A stretch of DNA of 40,632 bases from Candidatus Zambryskibacteria bacterium RIFCSPHIGHO2_02_FULL_43_14 (lineage in GTDB: Bacteria; Patescibacteriota; Minisyncoccia; Phycocordibacterales; Zambryskibacteraceae), in NCBI GenBank assembly GCA_001825315.1, contig MHVR01000003.1, forward strand, positions 1-40,632, in the 5' to 3' direction. Within the stretch, counting starts at the first letter, position 1. The number at the start of each line of letters is the position of its first letter. The notes beneath the pieces were generated by a model. The model was given only the letters and a program-made list of their open reading frames with translations. It was not told the DNA's origin and made no database searches. A program made the translations under genes and the position numbers. Below are positions 18,243-27,356 of this stretch, one piece after another.

Positions 18243-19034
18243 ATGTATCCTGTGAAAAGAATTTTTTTAGTAGCGATTATTGTCATTCTTGGTCTTATCC
18301 TGTGGTGGCAGTTTGCCCCCCGAGATACTGTGTCTGTTGATAATGAACTCGAAAAGGCGGACCTTATTCGGCTTGATACTCCTCGCCCCAATCAAATCAT
18401 TAGTAGTCCCTTGGCTATAAAAGGAGTGGCAAGAGGTTACTGGTTCTTCGAAGCGAGTTTCCCGGTAGTGCTTGTCAACTGGGACGGGCTAATAATCGCG
18501 CAAGGCATTGCCACAGCGCAGGACGAATGGATGACAGAAGATTTCGTGCCGTTTGAAGCGACACTCACCTTTACGGTGGAGAAAGACGTTTATAGCAATA
18601 GAGGAGCCTTAATACTTCGCAAAGATAATCCATCCGGTCTTCCCGAACACGATGATGCGCTTGAAATCCCGGTGATGTTTGAAAAAGTTGAGTCGGATGA
18701 TTCGGGTATATTACCTTTTAATTCCGGGGTAAGCGGTATAGTCTCGCTTGGACCGACATGTCCTGTGATGCAATATCCGCCAGATCCAGACTGTAATGAC
18801 AAACCGTTTGAGACTACCGTTCAAGTGTTCGCAAAAAATAGCGCCAGCACCGCACCTTTTGCGGTCACGCGAACAGACAAAGAAGGACGATATTCATTTG
18901 CGCTTCCACCGGGGGGATACACCTTGCAGGCGGTTAGCGGCAAGCCATTTCCCAGTTGCGGAGCGCAGAGCATTACTATAGAACCGGAAGTAGCGATTGA
19001 AGTGAATCTCTCTTGCGATACCGGAATTAGATAA
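18243..19034 (+). CDS. Membrane-anchored protein with Gmad2-like domain and carboxypeptidase-regulatory-like domain
   Basis: N-terminal TM; PRPNQIISSPLAIKGVARGYWFFEASFPVVLVNWDG (Gmad2-like); SGIVSLGPTCPV...TRTDKEGRYSFALPPGGYTLQAVSG. Confidence 0.75.
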   Translation: MYPVKRIFLVAIIVILGLILWWQFAPRDTVSVDNELEKADLIRLDTPRPNQIISSPLAIKGVARGYWFFEASFPVVLVNWDGLIIAQGIATAQDEWMTEDFVPFEATLTFTVEKDVYSNRGALILRKDNPSGLPEHDDALEIPVMFEKVESDDSGILPFNSGVSGIVSLGPTCPVMQYPPDPDCNDKPFETTVQVFAKNSASTAPFAVTRTDKEGRYSFALPPGGYTLQAVSGKPFPSCGAQSITIEPEVAIEVNLSCDTGIR

Positions 19035-19051
19035 ATTATCAAAATAGATTT

Positions 19052-19663
19052 ATGAAAGCACAGATAGTGGTAATACACGGTGGAGATACGTTTGAGACTT
19101 ATGACGAATATTTAGATTTTCTACGTAACTACAAAATTGACATTGAGCGGTATAGAAATGGTAAAGATGATTGGAAACCATGGCTTAGGAAAAAGCTTGG
19201 TGGTAACTATGAAGTTATTCAGCCAATCATGCCTAATAAAAATAATGCCCAATTTGATGAGTGGAAACTCTGGTTCGAAAAGTTTATCCCTTTCTTGAAC
19301 GACGAGGTTATATTGATAGGACATTCTCTTGGTGGGGTGTTTTTGGCTAAATATCTTTCAGAAAATCAATTTCCAAGAAAAATAAAAGCCGTATTTCTTG
19401 TCGGCGCAATTTATGATAAAGACGATGAGGGTTACAATGTAGTTAGCTTTACATTACCTAAAAAACTGAATTTGCAAACTGATCAAGTGTATTTATATCA
19501 CAGTAAAGATGATCCAGTTGTACCTTTTTCTGCACTAGAGCAATATAAAAAAGCTTTGCCAAATGCCCAAACAAGAGTTTTTGAAGATAGGGGACACTTA
19601 AATCAAGAAGAGTTTCCAGAGCTTGTGGAGGATATATCAAAACTTCTCAAAAAATTACTTTAG
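19052..19663 (+). CDS. Alpha/beta hydrolase
   Basis: VILIGHSLGGVFLAKYLSE nucleophile elbow; DDPVVPFSALEQY and GHLNQEEFPEL supply the Asp and His region. Confidence 0.85.
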   Translation: MKAQIVVIHGGDTFETYDEYLDFLRNYKIDIERYRNGKDDWKPWLRKKLGGNYEVIQPIMPNKNNAQFDEWKLWFEKFIPFLNDEVILIGHSLGGVFLAKYLSENQFPRKIKAVFLVGAIYDKDDEGYNVVSFTLPKKLNLQTDQVYLYHSKDDPVVPFSALEQYKKALPNAQTRVFEDRGHLNQEEFPELVEDISKLLKKLL

Positions 19664-19750
19664 TACAAGCAGGATAGCGCCGTGCGTTTGTAGCTTCGCT
19701 GAAGTAGTCCACATCGAGACCTGAAGAAGCTTTTTCCCATGATATGATAA

Positions 19751-20182
19751 ATGCATATGAGTATAAAAAAAATTACATGGTTAGGGTTGCGTCTCGCGAT
19801 GGGTTTTATTTTCCTCTGGGCGTTTATCGATAAATTATTTGGCTTAGGATTTGCCACCACAAGCAAAAATGCGTGGCTCAACGGAGGGTCGCCTACCTCC
19901 GGGTTCTTGACGAATGCCACTCACGGGCCTTTGGCAGAATTTTTCAAGGAATTAGCGGGAATACCTACCGTGGACTGGCTCTTTATGCTTGGACTCTTAG
20001 GTGTGGGAGTCACTCTTTTATTTAATAAGTTTGTTACTTGGGGAGCGATGGCCGGCTCTGTTATGCTCCTTCTTATGTATTTGGCCGTTCTCCCGCCTGC
20101 TAACAATCCTCTCATAGATGACCATATCGTTTATATTTTTGTGTTAGTCCTATTGGCATTAAGAAATCAGGAAAACAGATAG
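19751..20182 (+). CDS. DoxX-like integral membrane protein
   Basis: LGLRLAMGFIFLWAFIDKLFGLGF, LLGVGVTLLF, AGSVMLLLMYLAVLPP, DDHIVYIFVLVLLAL: four TM segments with DoxX-like pattern. Confidence 0.7.
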   Translation: MHMSIKKITWLGLRLAMGFIFLWAFIDKLFGLGFATTSKNAWLNGGSPTSGFLTNATHGPLAEFFKELAGIPTVDWLFMLGLLGVGVTLLFNKFVTWGAMAGSVMLLLMYLAVLPPANNPLIDDHIVYIFVLVLLALRNQENR

Positions 20183-20332
20183 TTTGAAAAATTGGACAAA
20201 ATATCGATAATATGTTAGTAAGAGTGCGCTTGTGGTGATGCCACGAGTTTGGTCTCAATAAAGGCCGAAAAGCCCCTTGACAAACACGGGGAATTCCCTG
20301 TCATTAGGATTTAAAAGAAAGGTTGGTGTGTA

Positions 20333-21043
20333 GTGAGAAGGATGATTGTGATGATGATTCTCGTCTTCTTGCCGTCGGCTGGACTTTATGCTCAGACGAC
20401 TTCAGATCCCGCTTCGCGCGAGGATTTGCAAAAGGCGACTGCAGAGATGAAGAGGGCGGTTCGTGATGCGGAAAAGAAGTCCGCAACGCAGGCCGCCAAG
20501 GCTCGTACCGAAGCTGAAAAACAGCACCAAGAGTCTCTTCAGCAGTCAGTCGAAGTCGAGAAGAAACTTCGTGATGAGATCATCACGACGGCCGCCAAGC
20601 AACAGAAGGTGGCTGAAGAGACTGAAGCAAAAACAAGAAAAATGATGTTCTGGGGTGTAGGTGGTGTTGTAGCGGTTCTCGCTCTCATCGCCTTGGGTGT
20701 TGTCTTCGCAAGAAGCCGCACCAAAGCCCCAGAGGTCCGCGTGGTCCAAAACCACGGCAAGAAAACGGACATTCTGACAGATCCGGACATTCCGGCGCTG
20801 AAAGAGTTTGCCGCTCGGAACGGAAACATCTCGCGAGTGATGTTCTGTCTCACTCTCTCCCAAAAAGGAACTCTCTGGGACGGTGAACAGATCATCTGCA
20901 CAGCCGAACTCCGAGAGAACCTTCCCCCGCTTGTTTACTTCGACGGAGATGCAAGTCCCGTCGCATGGGACAAGCGGAAGAGAAGAGCAGTCCTGATTGC
21001 TATGCAAAAGCAATCAGCAGTCGTCGGGTCAGTAACCCAGTAG
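20333..21043 (+). CDS. Secreted/membrane coiled-coil protein
   Basis: GTG start, signal peptide (MIVMMILVFLPSAGLYAQ), Ala/Glu/Lys coiled coil, then TM MFWGVGGVVAVLALIALGVVFA. Confidence 0.7.
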   Translation: MRRMIVMMILVFLPSAGLYAQTTSDPASREDLQKATAEMKRAVRDAEKKSATQAAKARTEAEKQHQESLQQSVEVEKKLRDEIITTAAKQQKVAEETEAKTRKMMFWGVGGVVAVLALIALGVVFARSRTKAPEVRVVQNHGKKTDILTDPDIPALKEFAARNGNISRVMFCLTLSQKGTLWDGEQIICTAELRENLPPLVYFDGDASPVAWDKRKRRAVLIAMQKQSAVVGSVTQ

Positions 21044-21099
21044 AGCTTTAACCTCTAACAAAAAAGAAGGTTGAAATTCTTTCGAAGCATTCAATTCTG

Positions 21100-21140
21100 C
21101 AAAGTGATTCGTCACCCGTAAAAGGGGGCGTTTACATGGA
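21100..21140. repeat. 41-bp direct repeat, copy A
   Basis: CAAAGTGATTCGTCACCCGTAAAAGGGGGCGTTTACATGGA. Confidence 0.85.
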
Positions 21141-21213
21141 CCAGAAAAGAATTCTCGGAGGTGCGATTGACTGCGGCGTCTTGTATGGCTACAAAGTGAT
21201 TCGTCACCCGTAA
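21136..21213 (+). CDS. Possible 25-aa small ORF between the direct repeats
   Basis: RBS-like AAAGGGGGCG then ATG; MDQKRILGGAIDCGVLYGYKVIRHP*, ending inside repeat copy B. Confidence 0.3.
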   Translation: MDQKRILGGAIDCGVLYGYKVIRHP

Positions 21214-21232
21214 AAGGGGGCGTCTACATGGA
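21192..21232. repeat. 41-bp direct repeat, copy B
   Basis: CAAAGTGATTCGTCACCCGTAAAAGGGGGCGTCTACATGGA, one mismatch from copy A, 92-bp offset. Confidence 0.85.
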
Positions 21233-22495
21233 GTGGCTAGTTCAAGTCGTTCAAAGTCCTTCGCCGAAACTTTCGGGAAGGAAACGAAGATGCTTCGAGC
21301 AAGGTTCCATAAGCTTGACGAATACCGAATGACGTACACCGGTATTGGGATGGCTATTGGGCTGGTAATCGGAGTTCTTGTCAGCCAGTATATCTGGAAG
21401 ACATCCGCCGAGCCAACTCAAGTTCAGAAAGTAGCCGAAGCGCCAGCCCCTGTGGCTATCGCTTCAATCCCAACAACCATTGCACCGGCCTGCGAAGACC
21501 GGAGGTACACTGTGGTGGAGGGCAACTCGCTCTGGCGAATCGCTGAGAAAGAGTGGGGGAATGGAAATCTGTATCCTTACCTCTTTGCAGCGAACAGAAA
21601 TATGGTCAAGCATCAGGATTTGATCTATCCAGGTCAGGTTCTGGTGATTCCGTGCCAGAGCGATGTGCCAGTTCCTGTGAATGTGCTGACATCAAAAGTC
21701 TCCGTGCTGGAACAAACATTGGCAGAAATTCTGCCCGTGTCGGTTCCTACGACAGATGTGGTTGTGAACGTCGGTACGTCAGAAGTGGCGATGCAGGAAT
21801 CACAGGCTATTCCAGTCGAAAACGTGGTGGAAACGCCACGTGCAGAGGACTCTCAGACAGATACGATGCAAGTCGAGCTGTCTGTGCCGAGTTCGACGAC
21901 CGTCACACGGACGCCAAATTCGGTTAAAGTGATGAAGCCAGGGCTCTACGAAGTTACCGTCAGCAGTGATGCTATAAACGGTGCCTTTCCTGGGCTCTTT
22001 CCAACACTAATTAACATCAGTGTAGATGAGGATGGAAGATTTGAGTCTAAGAGGACCGTCACATCGGTTGAAAAAACTGATGGCGGCGATTGGAGGCTCG
22101 GAGTTCACCTCAACGACTCATTACCAGTCAATGATTTCTCATCCGTGGTCTTTGATCTCGGAGGAGGAAATGATCCGGTCATGGTCGGTTCTTTACTTCT
22201 CAGTCAGGGGAATTTGATTGAGAAGCCGAAGAAGATTAAAAGTCTCGATAAAAAGAGATACTTTAATCTTCTGCAGAATTTCCCGCAGAGGCCAGGACTG
22301 GCGTCTAGGGTTTTCCAACCGGTTCTTACCATCGGAGTACCTACGACGCTCGGGGTCCTCAGGGTTTTGGCGGGAGATCCGATGGGCGGGGTAGTAATGG
22401 TAGCCCCGCTAGTCAACGCCTTTGTTCAACACAAACTGGACAAGGCACAACAGGAAGTTGTTGCGGCGGGGCTTACCCTTGCCAGCAATAAATAA
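21233..22495 (+). CDS. LysM-domain membrane protein (start uncertain: GTG 21233 or ATG 21290)
   Basis: TM IGMAIGLVIGVLVSQYIW; LysM RRYTVVEGNSLWRIAEKEWGNGNLYPYLFAANRNMVKHQDLIYPGQVLVIP. Confidence 0.85.
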   Translation: MASSSRSKSFAETFGKETKMLRARFHKLDEYRMTYTGIGMAIGLVIGVLVSQYIWKTSAEPTQVQKVAEAPAPVAIASIPTTIAPACEDRRYTVVEGNSLWRIAEKEWGNGNLYPYLFAANRNMVKHQDLIYPGQVLVIPCQSDVPVPVNVLTSKVSVLEQTLAEILPVSVPTTDVVVNVGTSEVAMQESQAIPVENVVETPRAEDSQTDTMQVELSVPSSTTVTRTPNSVKVMKPGLYEVTVSSDAINGAFPGLFPTLINISVDEDGRFESKRTVTSVEKTDGGDWRLGVHLNDSLPVNDFSSVVFDLGGGNDPVMVGSLLLSQGNLIEKPKKIKSLDKKRYFNLLQNFPQRPGLASRVFQPVLTIGVPTTLGVLRVLAGDPMGGVVMVAPLVNAFVQHKLDKAQQEVVAAGLTLASNK

Positions 22496-22504
22496 GGAGG
22501 CGAC

Positions 22505-23485
22505 GTGATGAAGAAATTTTCGTCGTGGATCGTGTTCGTGTCATTCGTCTCGTCGGTGTCGGTTTTTGCCCAGCAGCAGCCGGTGCCACTTCAACCCACA
22601 CAGCTACTCGTTTGTCCGGTAGGTACGGTGCCTGGCTGTGTTCCAGCGCCCGCACCGACGGCATCACCAGCAACGAGGACAGTAGTAAGGCCGGCAGTAG
22701 CTGTACCCCAAGCAGGAGCGCCGATTAGCATTTCGGTCAACGTCACTGCTCCGCCAGCTCCGGCTCAATCGTCAATGTCACCAGAAATGATGGCGATGAT
22801 GATGAAGATGCTTCAGGCGCCACCGACGGGGACAACGTCAGACATTGCAATAGTCGAATTCCTGCGACAGAATGCCGACAAGGACGCAGACTTCCGAAGG
22901 CAAATGCTGGAAGTGGCTAGAGGACAAGCGGCATCGGCGCGAGTCGCCAACAAATGGTTGGCGCTTTCCGGAATTGCGAACTCGGTCAGTGCTGTTACCG
23001 GTGTGATGACCGTTCAACGTCTCGGAAAGCTAAACAAGTCGGCTTACAAGCAAGCCGAATCTGCAAAGATTATGGAAGCGGTCACGCTTTCCAAACCTTT
23101 GCAGGTCATCCAAAGCGTCACGCAAGATGTTGACGTCAAGGGTGTCAGTTCGTCCGAGGCCAATGCGCAGGGTGGCCAAGGTGGAGGTGGAGGTAGCGTT
23201 GGGGCAGGCGGGATAACTGCTTCCGCAACGGGCGGAAGTGCCACTAACACCAATAACAACGAAGGTGGTGACAACACGGCCAATGGAGGCCAAGCTACCG
23301 GCAATGGCGGTCAAGCCACTGGCAACGGTGGGCAAGCCAACGGTGGAAACGGTGGCAACGGTGGTCAAGTGACTGTACCAACGCCTCCTGCACCGCCAGT
23401 CCTCCATAATGATCACAAGGGGGACAAAGGTGGAAATGATCACGATGGTCACGATGATCATAGCGATCACGGTGGTAAAAAGTAA
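22505..23485 (+). CDS. Secreted low-complexity protein, Gly/Asn-rich region and His/Asp-rich C-terminal tail
   Basis: Signal peptide MMKKFSSWIVFVSFVSSVSVFAQ; GGQATGNGGQATGNGGQANGGNGGNGGQ; tail HNDHKGDKGGNDHDGHDDHSDHGGKK. Confidence 0.8.
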   Translation: MMKKFSSWIVFVSFVSSVSVFAQQQPVPLQPTQLLVCPVGTVPGCVPAPAPTASPATRTVVRPAVAVPQAGAPISISVNVTAPPAPAQSSMSPEMMAMMMKMLQAPPTGTTSDIAIVEFLRQNADKDADFRRQMLEVARGQAASARVANKWLALSGIANSVSAVTGVMTVQRLGKLNKSAYKQAESAKIMEAVTLSKPLQVIQSVTQDVDVKGVSSSEANAQGGQGGGGGSVGAGGITASATGGSATNTNNNEGGDNTANGGQATGNGGQATGNGGQANGGNGGNGGQVTVPTPPAPPVLHNDHKGDKGGNDHDGHDDHSDHGGKK

Positions 23486-23496
23486 GAGTTCTTTCG

Positions 23497-23536
23497 AGGG
23501 ACGTTCACGCGTATGTCGTGGCGTCCCTTTCTTTTT
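23497..23536 (+). terminator. Rho-independent terminator
   Basis: AGGGACG...CGTCCCT stem followed by TTCTTTTT. Confidence 0.7.
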
Positions 23537-23567
23537 AACAAGAATCGTATGATATATTGTACGAGCA

Positions 23568-24920
23568 ATGAATCCTACTGCGCAAAAGCTTCGCGGGACA
23601 AGAAATTGGCAAGGCGAGGGAGATGATTTTGAAATAGAGGGGGGACACAAACTCTCTGGTCAAATCACCACTAATGCTTCTAAAAATGGCGCCACGCATC
23701 TCTTTGCCGCCGCGTTGGTCAATCGGGGTAAAACTACTTTTCATAATATCCCGCGTATCGAGGAAGTGAGCCGATTTATAGAAGTTTTCAAAAGTCTTGG
23801 CATTAAAGTAGTTTGGATTGGTAAACACACTCTCACTATCGAGCCGCCGCGAACTTTCTCTGTCTTAAATATAAATAGTCGTGCTACTGGCAAAATTCGT
23901 TCCGCCCTCATGCTCATTGGTCCGCTCTCGGCCCGTATGCGTTCTTTCAGATTGCCCCATATCGGTGGTTGTAAAATGGGGGAGAGAACTATAGCCGCGC
24001 ATCGCTACGCACTCGAAGATTTGGGTCTAAAAATAGAGACAAAAGAAAACTATTATCAAATCTCTCATAATAAATGGATAAAAAAAGAGGTGGTTATGTA
24101 TGAAGCGTCAGATACAGGTACTACCAATGCTATTCTACGGGCGGCTATTTTACCGCAGCGAACCGTCATTGACTTCGCCCAACAGAATTACATGGTACTT
24201 GAAGTTTGTTACTTTTTGGAGAAACTTGGTATAGAAATTGAGGGTATCGGCACCAAGACACTAGTTATAAAAGGTAATCCAAATATAAATACGGAGATAG
24301 CGTACGCTAATAGTGAAGATCCGGTGGAAACCATGCTCTTTATCACAGCGGCCATCATGACGCATTCCAAGCTCCTTATTCGCAGGGTGCCTATTGATTT
24401 TCTGAAAGTGGAACTTTTAAAGCTTGAAAAGATGGGATTGCACTATAATATGTCTAGAAATTATCTATCCGATAATGGCCGCACTAAACTAGTAGATATT
24501 ACTATTAAACCATCTAAACTTAAGGCCCTTTATGACAAGATTCATGCTCAACCATATCCGGGTATCAATACCGACAATCTGCCGTTCTTCGTACCGATCG
24601 TCACTCAAGCTGTGGGTACGACTCTTATTCATGATTGGATGTGGGAGGATAGAGCCATTTTCTTTACTGAACTCAACCGGCTTGGTGCAAGTGTTCGTCT
24701 GGCTGACCCGCATCGTGTCTTTGTCGATGGACCGTCTAAGCTCAAGGGTGCACAGATAGTTTGTCCTCCAGCTCTCCGACCGGCAGTGATGCTCATGACT
24801 ACCATGCTTGGTGCGGAAGGAAAGTCAGTTTTGCGCAATGTTTACGCTATCAATCGCGGTTACGAAGATATCGTTGGACGACTAAATAGAATCGGCGCCA
24901 AAATCAAGATACTTAAGTAA
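23568..24920 (+). CDS. UDP-N-acetylglucosamine 1-carboxyvinyltransferase (MurA-like)
   Basis: EIEGGHKLSGQITTNASKNGATHLFAAALV, GKIRSALMLIGPLSARM, LPHIGGCKMGERTIAAH (active-site Cys context), YPGINTDNLPFFVPI. Confidence 0.88.
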   Translation: MNPTAQKLRGTRNWQGEGDDFEIEGGHKLSGQITTNASKNGATHLFAAALVNRGKTTFHNIPRIEEVSRFIEVFKSLGIKVVWIGKHTLTIEPPRTFSVLNINSRATGKIRSALMLIGPLSARMRSFRLPHIGGCKMGERTIAAHRYALEDLGLKIETKENYYQISHNKWIKKEVVMYEASDTGTTNAILRAAILPQRTVIDFAQQNYMVLEVCYFLEKLGIEIEGIGTKTLVIKGNPNINTEIAYANSEDPVETMLFITAAIMTHSKLLIRRVPIDFLKVELLKLEKMGLHYNMSRNYLSDNGRTKLVDITIKPSKLKALYDKIHAQPYPGINTDNLPFFVPIVTQAVGTTLIHDWMWEDRAIFFTELNRLGASVRLADPHRVFVDGPSKLKGAQIVCPPALRPAVMLMTTMLGAEGKSVLRNVYAINRGYEDIVGRLNRIGAKIKILK

Positions 24921-25047
24921 AGGACGTACTTCACTGAGAGTTATCCACAATAAGGTCAAAAGTTTATATTTGAAAGAGTCCTTGACTGATAAAGGTCATA
25001 AGTATATTCTGTTCAGAACGGACAGTATAAATACACGTCTGTCTTTA

Positions 25048-26340
25048 ATGAAACAGTCAATTGGAAATAAAAAAATAGTAGTAATAGGTCTCGGATATGT
25101 GGGTTTGCCACTCGCTCTTTTGTCATCTAAAAAGGGATTTCACACCACAGGCGTTGATCTTAATAAACAGAAAATTAAACTTATCCAAGAAAAGACATCC
25201 CCTTTTAATGATGAAGAGATTCAGAAGGAATTAACGACGACTTCACTTCAAGTTTCAAATGACTTTGCCGCGGTCGCCTCGGCGGATATAATCATTCTTT
25301 GCGTGCCTACTCCTGTTGATAATCATAAGATGCCTGACTATGGACCTGTTCAGAGTGCTTGTGAAAGCATAGGTCCCTATCTGAAAAAAGGCCAGTGCGT
25401 TATATTAGAGTCAACAGTAAACCCCGGAGTATGTGAAGAGATTGTGATCCCAACTATCGAATTGGTCTCCAAGCTTAGAGTGGGCGAAGATATCTCCGTT
25501 GCTCATTGTCCGGAGAGGATAAATCCTGGTGATAAAAAATGGAACGTATCAAACATTCCAAGAGTGATAGGTGGTTTTGACGAGAAAAGTCTTGACCTAG
25601 CGGTAGAGTTCTACCATTCAATCATAGATGCAGAGATAAAACCCATGGCTTCTCTTAAAGAAGCAGAAGCGGTAAAGATAGTTGAAAATTCTTTCAGAAA
25701 TATAAATATCGCCTTTGTAAATGAACTTGCCAAGTCATTTGCTCGCCTAAATATAGACGTCGTGAATGTGATTAATGGAGCGGCTACTAAGCCCTTTGCC
25801 TTCATGCCGCATTATCCGGGTTGCGGTATAGGCGGCCACTGTATACCTGTTGACCCTTATTATCTTATTGAATACGCGTTCAAGAATAACGGTTTCAAAC
25901 ATGATTTTCTGGCTTTAGCATGCAAAACCAATGAGAGTATGCATCGCTACACTGCCGATCTGGTGCGAGACGAACTTGCCAAAAAAGGGGTTTCAATCGA
26001 GAATGCTCGGGTGGCTGTGCTGGGTCTAGCGTACAAAAAGGATATTGATGATTGTCGCGAAAGTCCGTCATTTGGGATTATCAAATATCTTCAAGAAATG
26101 GGAGCAGAAGTGGTCTCATATGATCCTCACGTTCTATCGAAGTCGAGCGTAAGAACTTTAGAAGAAGCGCTGACAGGAACGGATGCGGTGGTGGTGGCTA
26201 CAGACCACGCAGAATTCAGTGGTCTTTCAGTTAATGACCTTGAGTCATTTGAGATAAAATCGGTAATCGACGGCAGAAATTGTTTGAAGAAGGAGGATTT
26301 TCTTGCCTCAAGTATTAGTTATAAGGGAGTAGGAAGATAA
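25048..26340 (+). CDS. Nucleotide-sugar (UDP-HexNAc-type) dehydrogenase
   Basis: Start likely ATG 25048. KIVVIGLGYVGLPLALL Rossmann, ESTVNPGVCEE, CPERINPGDK, GCGIGGHCIPVDPYYL active-site Cys, C-terminal AVLGLAYKKDIDDCRESP. Confidence 0.93.
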   Translation: MKQSIGNKKIVVIGLGYVGLPLALLSSKKGFHTTGVDLNKQKIKLIQEKTSPFNDEEIQKELTTTSLQVSNDFAAVASADIIILCVPTPVDNHKMPDYGPVQSACESIGPYLKKGQCVILESTVNPGVCEEIVIPTIELVSKLRVGEDISVAHCPERINPGDKKWNVSNIPRVIGGFDEKSLDLAVEFYHSIIDAEIKPMASLKEAEAVKIVENSFRNINIAFVNELAKSFARLNIDVVNVINGAATKPFAFMPHYPGCGIGGHCIPVDPYYLIEYAFKNNGFKHDFLALACKTNESMHRYTADLVRDELAKKGVSIENARVAVLGLAYKKDIDDCRESPSFGIIKYLQEMGAEVVSYDPHVLSKSSVRTLEEALTGTDAVVVATDHAEFSGLSVNDLESFEIKSVIDGRNCLKKEDFLASSISYKGVGR

Positions 26341-26351
26341 ATTCAATAATC

Positions 26352-27356
26352 ATGAATATCTTAATTGCAGGAGCGGCGGGATTTATTGGCTCAAACTTGA
26401 GTGATAAATTACTGAAAGATGGTCACAAAGTATGGGCAGTTGATAATTTCACGACCGGTAAATCTGAAAATCTCGAATCTTTTAAAGATAATAAGAATTT
26501 TATTTTTGCTGAATGTGGTGTAGAGACTGAAGATTTTCTAAAATTTTGTTCTGACCAACGAGTAAAATTTGACCAAATCTTTGATCTAGCTTGTCCGACA
26601 GGCGTGCCAAATATCGAAATTTTAGGAGATGAGATGCTGGAGGCTTGCTCTAATGGCACTAAGAATATATTGCGAGTTGCTCATGAGCATAATGCCAGAT
26701 TTCTCTTTACCAGTTCATCAGAAATTTATGGAGAACCGGAAGTACCTGTCCAATCCGAGAATTATACAGGCAATGTCGACCCTATCGGGTGGAGAGCTAA
26801 TTATGAGGAGGGAAAACGTTTCTCTGAAACATTAATTATGCACGCCGTACGCAAGCATAAACTAAATGCTAGAATTGTCAGATTATTTAATGTGTATGGG
26901 CCGAATATGGCATTAGGAGATTTTCGAGTTATACCGACATTTATTACACAAGCTTTGGTCAATAAACCTCTTACTGTGCATGGAGCGGGAACACAAATAC
27001 GCACTATGTGTTTTGTCGATGACTTGATTAACGGGCTTATCTTGGTTATGGAAAAAGGTATTGCCGGGGAAGCATATAATCTTGGTAGTGATAAAGCTAT
27101 AAGCATGCTCGATTTAGCTAAAGAAATAATACTGGCGACTGAATCAGAGAGTGATATCACTTTTATTCCGCGAGCTGAACATGATCACAATAGTCGTATG
27201 CCTGTCCTAGATAAAGTAAGAGCCTTGGGTTGGGATTATAAAGTGGACTTGCGAACGGGATTGGGAATTACTATCGATAATTTCCGCAAGCGTATAACTG
27301 CTTATGACGTTAAATACTCCATAGATGAAAGCTTGCAACTGCAACCACAGGGTTAG
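26352..27356 (+). CDS. NAD-dependent epimerase/dehydratase (UDP-glucuronate decarboxylase-like SDR)
   Basis: ILIAGAAGFIGSNL, SSSEIYGEPEVPVQSE, NYEEGKRFSETL (YxxxK), RLFNVYGPNM. Confidence 0.92.
   Translation: MNILIAGAAGFIGSNLSDKLLKDGHKVWAVDNFTTGKSENLESFKDNKNFIFAECGVETEDFLKFCSDQRVKFDQIFDLACPTGVPNIEILGDEMLEACSNGTKNILRVAHEHNARFLFTSSSEIYGEPEVPVQSENYTGNVDPIGWRANYEEGKRFSETLIMHAVRKHKLNARIVRLFNVYGPNMALGDFRVIPTFITQALVNKPLTVHGAGTQIRTMCFVDDLINGLILVMEKGIAGEAYNLGSDKAISMLDLAKEIILATESESDITFIPRAEHDHNSRMPVLDKVRALGWDYKVDLRTGLGITIDNFRKRITAYDVKYSIDESLQLQPQG

Noticed and set aside
21100-21232. Two 41-bp repeats as a CRISPR-like array
   Set aside because: Only two copies, they contain stop/RBS/start signals, the spacer-like interval reads as an ORF, and no cas genes are visible.
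23030-23650. Antisense ORF 206 aa opposite the Gly/Asn-rich gene
   Set aside because: Low-complexity mirror of a biased coding region; no RBS or recognisable motif, and it overlaps two well-supported + strand genes.
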